In this document: positions 5,673 to 10,524 of the stretch, piece by piece
Numbering within the stretch: the stretch's first letter is position 1
How the letters are laid out: the number at the start of each line of letters is the position of its first letter
Source of the DNA: an uncultured Bacilli bacterium
GTDB lineage: Bacteria; Bacillota_I; Bacilli_A; RF39; UBA660
Reading direction: 5' to 3'
DNA length: 10,524 nt
Assembly: GCA_947626445.1 (NCBI GenBank)
Contig: CANQSC010000040.1
Coordinates: forward strand, 1 to 10,524
Notes under the pieces: generated by a model
The model's input: only the letters and a program-made list of their open reading frames with translations
Databases searched by the model: none
Told to the model about the DNA's origin: nothing
Translations under genes and position numbers: made by a program

Positions 5673-5711
5673 GAACACCTAACTAATAACTATCAGATGT
5701 ATCTCTTTTTT
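5664..5711 (+). repeat. 47-nt dispersed repeat, copy C
   Basis: Same block as copy A, one base different (A for G at 5686). It holds the stop codon of mini-ORF C and is followed by a run of T that could end a plus-strand transcript if its 3' end pairs with copy B. Confidence 0.9.
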
Positions 5712-5779
5712 GTCCTATTATTATATTATGCAATAAAGCATAATGTATGTAAGAAAGATTTTCGGCTCTTTCTAGCCAT

Positions 5780-5808
5780 ATTATAACTTTTTTTTATTAT
5801 AATTTCAA
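5780..5808 (-). promoter_or_regulatory. Promoter of small RNA C
   Basis: Minus strand: -35 TTGAAA (5808-5803), 17-bp spacer and -10 TATAAT (5785-5780). It begins six bases after the prfA stop codon. Confidence 0.7.
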
Positions 5809-5813
5809 GTTAA

Positions 5814-6869
5814 TTATTCTCCTGCTAATTTTCTTTTTAAATCTTCAGTTATTAAAGCTTCAATAATTGGCTCTAACTCACCATCCATCACACGATCCAA
5901 ACTCATAACAGAAAAACCAATACGATGGTCAGTTACTCGATTTTGAGGGTAGTTATAAGTTCTAATTTTTTCAGAACGGTCCCCAGTTCCAATTTTACTT
6001 TTCCGTTCACTTCCCTCTTTCATTTCTTTTTCTAAACGCATATTATCGTATAATTTAATTTTAAGTAATTTCATAGCTTTATCTTTATTCTTTAATTGAC
6101 TTCTTTCATTTTGACAAGTAACAACTGTATTAGTAGGTAAATGAGTAATACGAACAGCTGAATTAGAAGTATTAACTGATTGTCCACCGGCCCCACTAGA
6201 ATGATAAACATCTATTTTTAAATCACTTTCTTTAATATCAATATCTACATCATCTACTTCAGGCATTACTAAAACAGTAGCAGTAGAGGTATGTACTCTT
6301 CCTTGGGTTTCAGTTACGGGTACTCTTTGAACTCGATGGGCTCCACTTTCATATTTCAATTTAGAATAAACATTTTCTCCTTTGATAGTACATTCAACTT
6401 GACTGAATCCCCCACTAGTACCTTCTATTTGATGGTCAATCTCAATCTTCCAACCATTTTTTTCAGCATAGTAAGTATACATTCTAAGTAAATCTCCGGC
6501 AAAAATGTTAGCTTCATCTCCACCAGCAGCTCCTCTAATTTCCATAATAACATTTTTACCATCATTTTCATCTTTAGGAATTAATAATATTTCTAATTCT
6601 TGATTTAAACTTGCTAATTTACTTTCATTACTCTCTATCTCTAATAAAGCCATATCTTTTAATTCTGGATCATTAATTAAACTTTTAGCTTCTTCTAAAT
6701 CTTTTTCACACTTTTTTAATTCATGATACTTATCAACAATCTCTTTTAAATCACTTTGTTCTTTACTTAAACTTTTAACTTTATTAAAATCATTCATTAC
6801 ATTAGAATCCATTAATAGCTCATTAATTTCATTATATCTATTTTCTATACTTTCTAATCTTTCTTTCAT
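5814..6869 (-). CDS. prfA: Peptide chain release factor 1
   Basis: RF1 ends translation at UAA and UAG. This 351-residue copy has the anticodon-like tripeptide PVT at 184-186 within RVPVTETQGRVHTS, which marks RF1 and not RF2 (SPF). The peptidyl-tRNA hydrolysis loop GAGGQSVN has its GGQ at 228-230, and the glutamine there is the substrate of PrmC. The N-terminal coiled-coil domain occupies about 1-95, and the C-terminus has RIGFSVMSLDRVMDGELEPI. The length is normal for the family. The start ATG has GGTGA a few bases upstream and lies 10 bp after rpoE, so it is co-transcribed with it. No frameshift site is expected in RF1 and none was seen. Confidence 0.96.
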   Translation of the reverse strand: MKERLESIENRYNEINELLMDSNVMNDFNKVKSLSKEQSDLKEIVDKYHELKKCEKDLEEAKSLINDPELKDMALLEIESNESKLASLNQELEILLIPKDENDGKNVIMEIRGAAGGDEANIFAGDLLRMYTYYAEKNGWKIEIDHQIEGTSGGFSQVECTIKGENVYSKLKYESGAHRVQRVPVTETQGRVHTSTATVLVMPEVDDVDIDIKESDLKIDVYHSSGAGGQSVNTSNSAVRITHLPTNTVVTCQNERSQLKNKDKAMKLLKIKLYDNMRLEKEMKEGSERKSKIGTGDRSEKIRTYNYPQNRVTDHRIGFSVMSLDRVMDGELEPIIEALITEDLKRKLAGE

Positions 6870-6879
6870 AATTCACCAA

Positions 6880-7308
6880 TTAATTTTCTTCATCTTCATC
6901 ATCAATAACTACTAAATCTTTTAAATCATCATCACCATTATCATCTTCATCATTATCTTCATCATAATAATCATCTTTTTCTTCTTCTTTATCTTCTTCT
7001 ACTTCTTCAACTATTTCTTCAAATTCTTCATCATCATCTTCAATAACTACTTTTTCACTATGTTTAGTTTTTAAATCCCAATATCCATCATCTAATTGAA
7101 TAAATCTTTTATCAGTAGTTAATAATTCAAAAAAATCAGTTATATAATCAGCATAAGTTCCTTCATCTAATTCTAATAATTCACATACTTTATTAAATAA
7201 ATCACTTATCTTCATTTTCTTTTTCTTTGCTTCTAATATTAAATAAGCAATATCATCATAATTTAAAGTTTCTAATTCTTCTTTAGAATATTCTTTTAAT
7301 TTTTTCAT
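6880..7308 (-). CDS. rpoE: DNA-directed RNA polymerase delta subunit
   Basis: Delta is a Firmicutes-specific RNA polymerase subunit that raises specificity and recycling. The 142-residue product has an N-terminal HARE-HTH domain (about 1-80, with DDIAYLILEAKKKKMKISDLF and GYWDLK). A very acidic Asp/Glu-rich tail follows (about 85-142), as in the B. subtilis protein. The annotated start is the second ATG (7308-7306): AAGGAG lies 7 nt upstream of it, but only 1 nt upstream of the first ATG at 7314. The Shine-Dalgarno sequence overlaps the argS stop region, so translation is probably coupled. It is flanked by argS and prfA in one operon. Confidence 0.93.
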   Translation of the reverse strand: MKKLKEYSKEELETLNYDDIAYLILEAKKKKMKISDLFNKVCELLELDEGTYADYITDFFELLTTDKRFIQLDDGYWDLKTKHSEKVVIEDDDEEFEEIVEEVEEDKEEEKDDYYDEDNDEDDNGDDDLKDLVVIDDEDEEN

Positions 7309-7319
7309 AAACATTCTCC

Positions 7320-9011
7320 TTACATTCTACTTGGAACTTTTATTACTAATAAATCTAATAATGTTTTAATTATTTTAGTTGTTAAATTTAATAGTAATAT
7401 CCAATTTTCTTTATTTTCTATATCTTCTAAATTATTAATATGATTTTTTTCATAAAAGGTATTTAATAATACACATAATTCATATAAATAATTAGCAATT
7501 ATAGAAGGTAATCGGCTTTCAAAAGCATAATTCATAATTGAATTAAGTTCTAATAATTTGATTCTTAATTCCCGATCTTGATTATTATATATTGTTTCAT
7601 TTAACTTGTCTATACTTATAGGATTATTTATAATAATTTTATTAGTTCTTAAGTAAGTATATAGGATATATGGTCCAGTTTTTCCTATGACATCAGAAAA
7701 TTTTTGAATGTCAAAAATGTATTCTTTATGAAGATTATTTTGTAAGTCAGCAAACTTAATAATGGAATTAGCGATAATATCTAAATCACTTTCACTAATA
7801 TTTTCATTTTCGACTCTTTTATTTTTAAAGATTTCTTTAGTTTCACTAAATAAATCTCTAAGTTTAGGAGTATTACCGGCTCTAGTTTTATAAGGTTTAC
7901 CATCACTACCATTAATAGTTCCTAACCCTAAGAATTCTAAATCGATATCTTTAGTAGCATTTAACATTTTACTAACGCGAAATAATTGATTGAAATGTAA
8001 AGCCTGACGAGCATCAGTTATATAGATAATTTTATTAGGATGAAAATCTTGTTGACGCTCTAAGATGGTAGCTAAATCAGTAGTTCCATATAAATAAGCT
8101 TTATTACTTTTTTGATAAATAAAAGGCGGAATAGGATTTTTATCATCTTCTTTAGATACATCAACAACTAAAGCACCTTCACTTAAAGTTAATAAGTTTT
8201 GTTCATTTAAAAGATTAGTTAATTTGGGAATATATTTATAAGCATCAGATTCACCATACCATAAATCAAATGATACATCTAAATAATCATAATTATTTTT
8301 AATATCTTTTTTACTAATTTCTAAAATCTTCTTAAAATATTCTTGATACTCTACATTTCCATCTTGTAATTCTTTAGTAATACTTGCACATTCATTTTTA
8401 ACAGTTTCATCTTCTTTACATAAAGTACTCATCTCTGGATATATTCTATCTAATAAACTAATATTTATATCTTTACAATCAATACCTTCTTTTTTAAGAC
8501 CATAGATAACTTCCCCAATTTGTAAACCATAATCACCTAAATGAACATCACTTATAACATCTTGATTCATAAACTTTAATATTCTTTTAATACTTTCACC
8601 AACAATAGCTGGTCTTAAATGCCCAACATGGAGAGGTTTAGCAACATTAGCTCCTCCATAATCTATTACAATCTTTTCTTTAGGAGGAAGACTAATATTA
8701 TAAGTTTCACTATCAATCATTTCATTTAACATTTTATTAATACATAAAGAACTTAACTTAAAATTAACAAAACCATTAACACATTCTATATCAGATACAA
8801 TACGATTATCACTAATTTCTTTAAACTTATTAACAATATTATTACCTATCTCAAAAGGACTTTTATGTAATACTTTTGCTAATTTAAAAGCTCCATCATA
8901 TTGATAATCACATAAATCAGGACGATTAGATTTAATAATCTCTACTTCATCATAAGGATACTCTAATTCTTCTAAAACTTTAATAAGTAATTCTTTTGGC
9001 ATATCAATCAT
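7320..9011 (-). CDS. argS: Arginyl-tRNA synthetase
   Basis: A class I aminoacyl-tRNA synthetase that charges tRNA-Arg. The 563-residue product has an N-terminal ArgS additional domain (about 1-100) with YDGAFKLAK and NGFVNFKL. The HIGH signature appears as HVGH at 128-131 in AKPLHVGHLR. Instead of a canonical KMSKS it has KTRAGN at 375-380, as usual in ArgS. The anticodon-binding DALR domain ends in the family's closing VPSRM. The segment just before HVGH reads IDYGGANVAKP, where many ArgS have S-S-P; I take this as a lineage variant. The start overlaps the upstream gene by 8 nt. A second in-frame ATG at 9002 has a GGA 9 nt upstream and is an equally plausible start. Confidence 0.95.
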   Translation of the reverse strand: MIDMPKELLIKVLEELEYPYDEVEIIKSNRPDLCDYQYDGAFKLAKVLHKSPFEIGNNIVNKFKEISDNRIVSDIECVNGFVNFKLSSLCINKMLNEMIDSETYNISLPPKEKIVIDYGGANVAKPLHVGHLRPAIVGESIKRILKFMNQDVISDVHLGDYGLQIGEVIYGLKKEGIDCKDINISLLDRIYPEMSTLCKEDETVKNECASITKELQDGNVEYQEYFKKILEISKKDIKNNYDYLDVSFDLWYGESDAYKYIPKLTNLLNEQNLLTLSEGALVVDVSKEDDKNPIPPFIYQKSNKAYLYGTTDLATILERQQDFHPNKIIYITDARQALHFNQLFRVSKMLNATKDIDLEFLGLGTINGSDGKPYKTRAGNTPKLRDLFSETKEIFKNKRVENENISESDLDIIANSIIKFADLQNNLHKEYIFDIQKFSDVIGKTGPYILYTYLRTNKIIINNPISIDKLNETIYNNQDRELRIKLLELNSIMNYAFESRLPSIIANYLYELCVLLNTFYEKNHINNLEDIENKENWILLLNLTTKIIKTLLDLLVIKVPSRM

Positions 9012-9342
9012 TCCATTCTATTATAAGATGATTATTACATTCATCAGTTTCTATAAAATAATCAATAATTATTTTATTACTAAACACTTCAAAACTACAA
9101 TTATCAACATTAATATCTAAACTATAATTTTCTTTTTTCAATGTAAGTATACATGAATTATTTAAAAAATCAAGAAAAAATTTATATTCATCATTCTCCC
9201 TAATAAATAATTCTTTATTAATATCAATAGTATTTAACATATCTTCTATTTTAAAACTTATAATATTATCTAGAATATTACCTAATACTATACTTTCTAA
9301 TACTTTATCTTCACCCTTTATTAAACAAACTTTAATTTTCAT
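9004..9342 (-). CDS. YwiB-like (DUF1934) beta-barrel protein
   Basis: The product has 112 residues and no signal peptide; alternating hydrophobic residues suggest mostly beta structure. I recognise no catalytic motif. The call rests on position: in B. subtilis the DUF1934 protein ywiB lies immediately upstream of argS. A loose resemblance also exists: the C-terminal strand pair KIIIDYFIETDECNNHLIIE has the spacing of the end of YwiB. It is about 30 residues shorter than YwiB. The start is the second ATG (9342-9340), because GAGG lies 6 nt upstream; an ATG at 9354 sits on that site. It is the first gene of the argS-rpoE-prfA operon. Function of the family is unknown to me. Confidence 0.6.
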   Translation of the reverse strand: MKIKVCLIKGEDKVLESIVLGNILDNIISFKIEDMLNTIDINKELFIRENDEYKFFLDFLNNSCILTLKKENYSLDINVDNCSFEVFSNKIIIDYFIETDECNNHLIIEWND

Positions 9343-9363
9343 ACAAAACCTCATCTGCCCAAA

Positions 9364-9392
9364 AATATAACATAAAGCCTATTAAAATGCAA
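9364..9392 (-). promoter_or_regulatory. Promoter of the argS-rpoE-prfA operon
   Basis: Minus strand: -35 TTGCAT (9392-9387), 17-bp spacer, and -10 TATATT (9369-9364) with an extended TG (TGTTATATT). The expected start is near 9357, giving a leader of about 15 nt with a GAGG. Confidence 0.7.
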
Positions 9393-9393
9393 A

Positions 9394-9428
9394 TAGAAAA
9401 AAACTTTATGAAAATTTTCACAAAGTTT
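9394..9428 (-). terminator. Terminator of the right-edge surface protein gene
   Basis: A long stem: AAACTTT, G, TGAAAA (9428-9415) pairs with TTTTCA, T, AAAGTTT (9414-9401). It has one G-U pair on the minus strand and is followed by more T (seven in all with the stem end). It starts one base after the TAA stop. Confidence 0.85.
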
Positions 9429-9429
9429 A

Positions 9430-10524
9430 TTATTTTAAAATATATGGCGTTCCTTTTTCTCCATTACCGTCTATTATTTTTACTGACGATGATAGATATA
9501 CGACTGGCTGAACCCCATCCGCAGAGGTCGCATAGTCGGTGTAGACATAGCCAGACGAAAACACACTGAACACATCGTGAGCAATAGAAGAATTCGGCGA
9601 TGGTGTCATTGTCCATGTATAACTACTTTGCTTTAACCAATCATTTGTGTTACAACTTTCTCCATCATAGTCATACATACTTTTTCCTAAACATGTTTCT
9701 CTAACACTTCCTCCTACTGCATATCCATAATCACTTGGATACATTAATCCTATATATCCTTCCCATGTTGTTGTTCTTGATACTTCATCATTACAATATT
9801 TTCCTCCATTACTTGCACATTGTTCTTTTCCATTATGACTTCCTCTTTCTGTTTCATATGTTGTTTTTGCTGTCCAATCACTTGTATTATATGTTGCATA
9901 TGTCCCTGTATTCCATCTTACTTTCGCTATCTTCTTCCTTGCTTCTTCACTTATTCCACTACTTATAAAGTTACATGTTGTTTTTGCTTCTTTTGAACCA
10001 CTATAACAACTTCCACTTCCTTTATTCCAATACAAACTTCCTCCGATTGTTGGGGTTCCACTATATACTTCTTGGGGATTTAATAGTTTCATTATGTCAG
10101 AATCACTCCATTCATTCACTCCATATCCATCATTTATTCCTGATGCACTACTATCCCAACTATAATCTCCTATACTATCCGCTCTGATTATTTTTACTAG
10201 ACTTTCTTGTTGTCCTCCATTATCTAAATTGGTTATGTTATTCATTACTCCTATTATTCGCCATAATATTGGTTTTCCATCACTATCTCTATCGCCTATA
10301 TCAATATAGTTATTTACTGTTGCTCCTACATATCTTATATTAGCATCATTTGTACCATCTGTTTTTAAATTTGTTGTATCTGTTTTAGCTAAATTTTTAA
10401 AGTAATCTACTACCGGTGTTCCATTTTTCTTAATTATTGTATATGCTCCTGTCCATCCACTTGGATTTCCTACATGGTCTACTGCTCTAAAGTAATATGT
10501 AGCATTTAATTCAGTACTTATTGT
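9430..10524 (-). CDS. Partial secreted surface protein, C-terminal lectin/DUF6273-like domain
   Basis: The reading frame stays open from the right edge, so the gene extends beyond the window; 364 residues plus TAA are visible. The first 25 or so residues (YYFRAVDHVGNPSGW) look like the end of an Ig- or Fn3-like repeat. The rest is a single domain: RYVG, then LWRIIGV, RADSIGDYSW, SDSDIMKLLNP, GSLYWNKG, GLMYPSDYGYA, WTMTP and finally GVQPVVYLSSSVKI. This order resembles DUF6273-like C-terminal domains of gut Firmicutes surface proteins. Paired cysteines suggest disulfides outside the cell. The last third includes a compositionally odd 102-base block. An internal ATG at 10245 is not a start, because the domain continues upstream of it. 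The ligand is unknown. Confidence 0.7.
   Translation of the reverse strand, partial: TISTELNATYYFRAVDHVGNPSGWTGAYTIIKKNGTPVVDYFKNLAKTDTTNLKTDGTNDANIRYVGATVNNYIDIGDRDSDGKPILWRIIGVMNNITNLDNGGQQESLVKIIRADSIGDYSWDSSASGINDGYGVNEWSDSDIMKLLNPQEVYSGTPTIGGSLYWNKGSGSCYSGSKEAKTTCNFISSGISEEARKKIAKVRWNTGTYATYNTSDWTAKTTYETERGSHNGKEQCASNGGKYCNDEVSRTTTWEGYIGLMYPSDYGYAVGGSVRETCLGKSMYDYDGESCNTNDWLKQSSYTWTMTPSPNSSIAHDVFSVFSSGYVYTDYATSADGVQPVVYLSSSVKIIDGNGEKGTPYILK
9499..9600 (-). other. Candidate diversity-generating variable region (VR)
   Basis: These 34 codons (visible residues 309-342) hold 52 G+C of 102 by hand count and only 16 A on the coding strand, against very A-rich flanking codons. Residues I take as conserved in the family use adenine-free codons: V GTG, F TTC, V GTG, S TCG, G GGC, V GTC, A GCG twice, G GGG, V GTT. 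The 18 positions between them are all NNY codons, as mutation of AAY template codons would give. Elsewhere in the gene the same amino acids mostly use GTA, GCA, GGA and AGT. No template repeat or reverse transcriptase is in this window. Confidence 0.55.

Larger units (their letters stand above)
5625..5773 (-). ncRNA. Putative small RNA C
   Basis: A transcript of about 150 nt is predicted from the promoter at 5780-5808 to the terminator at 5625-5648. It opens with AGAAAGA (5773-5767) pairing with TCTTTCT (5758-5752), the same 5' hairpin as small RNA A. It continues through the 47-nt block (5711-5664) and ends in the terminator. It overlaps only the last 14 codons and the stop of mini-ORF C. 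No ribosome binding site or ORF is evident on its own strand. It could also carry read-through from prfA, since no separate prfA terminator is seen. Confidence 0.55.

Noticed and set aside
5226..5711. CRISPR array
   Set aside because: There are only three copies, one inverted, with unequal spacing and no cas genes.
9735..10187. Plus-strand ORFs rich in Leu, His and Tyr
   Set aside because: They are shadows of the surface-protein gene; their composition only mirrors its codons.
9430..10245. Surface protein as a complete 271-residue gene starting at 10245
   Set aside because: The frame is open to the window edge and the LWRIIGV motif of the same domain lies upstream of that ATG, so it is a fragment of a larger gene.
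1..10524. TGA read as tryptophan (mycoplasma code)
   Set aside because: Tryptophans in conserved motifs are TGG, and the YwiB-like gene ends at TGA.

Overview
The window is AT-rich Bacillota DNA. Tryptophan is TGG throughout and TGA is used only as a stop, so the standard bacterial code applies. Shine-Dalgarno sequences are strong (AAGGAG, AGGAGG). Every protein gene with a clear homologue lies on the minus strand. A SpoIIR protein and two small CotF-like coat proteins point to an endospore-former. The gene order (YwiB-like, argS, rpoE, prfA, prmC, spoIIR, mntP) resembles Bacilli. My best guess is an uncultured gut Bacilli lineage (RF39/Erysipelotrichia-like); that is inference, not proof.

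Layout, read in the direction of transcription (right to left). The right edge holds the C-terminal 364 residues of a large secreted surface protein, closed by a strong terminator. A sigma-A promoter then drives a tightly packed operon: YwiB-like, argS, rpoE (RNA polymerase delta) and prfA (RF1). An 833-bp gap without recognisable genes follows. It is not empty: it holds repeats on both strands, two near-consensus minus-strand promoters, two minus-strand terminators and two paralogous plus-strand mini-ORFs with ideal ribosome binding sites. prmC, which methylates RF1, comes next from its own promoter and looks leaderless. A separately promoted AAA_14/DUF4143 ATPase sits between prmC and spoIIR, where B. 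subtilis has no such gene. Then come spoIIR, mntP (Mn2+ efflux) and two overlapping coat genes ending in a terminator. A membrane-anchored thioredoxin-fold protein with its own promoter follows. The left edge holds the N-terminus of a second surface protein.

Three things stand out. (1) The last part of the right-edge surface protein has a 102-base block whose base composition and codon pattern are those expected of a diversity-generating retroelement variable region: adenine-free codons at the conserved positions and NNY codons at the rest. No template repeat or reverse transcriptase is in the window. (2) The left-edge surface protein has a run of ten G between a perfect TTGACA -35 and its -10, a probable phase-variable promoter. 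(3) The prfA-prmC gap looks like a duplicated sense/antisense small-RNA module, possibly a type I toxin-antitoxin-like system with non-hydrophobic peptides, or a MITE-like element; I cannot assign it to a known family.
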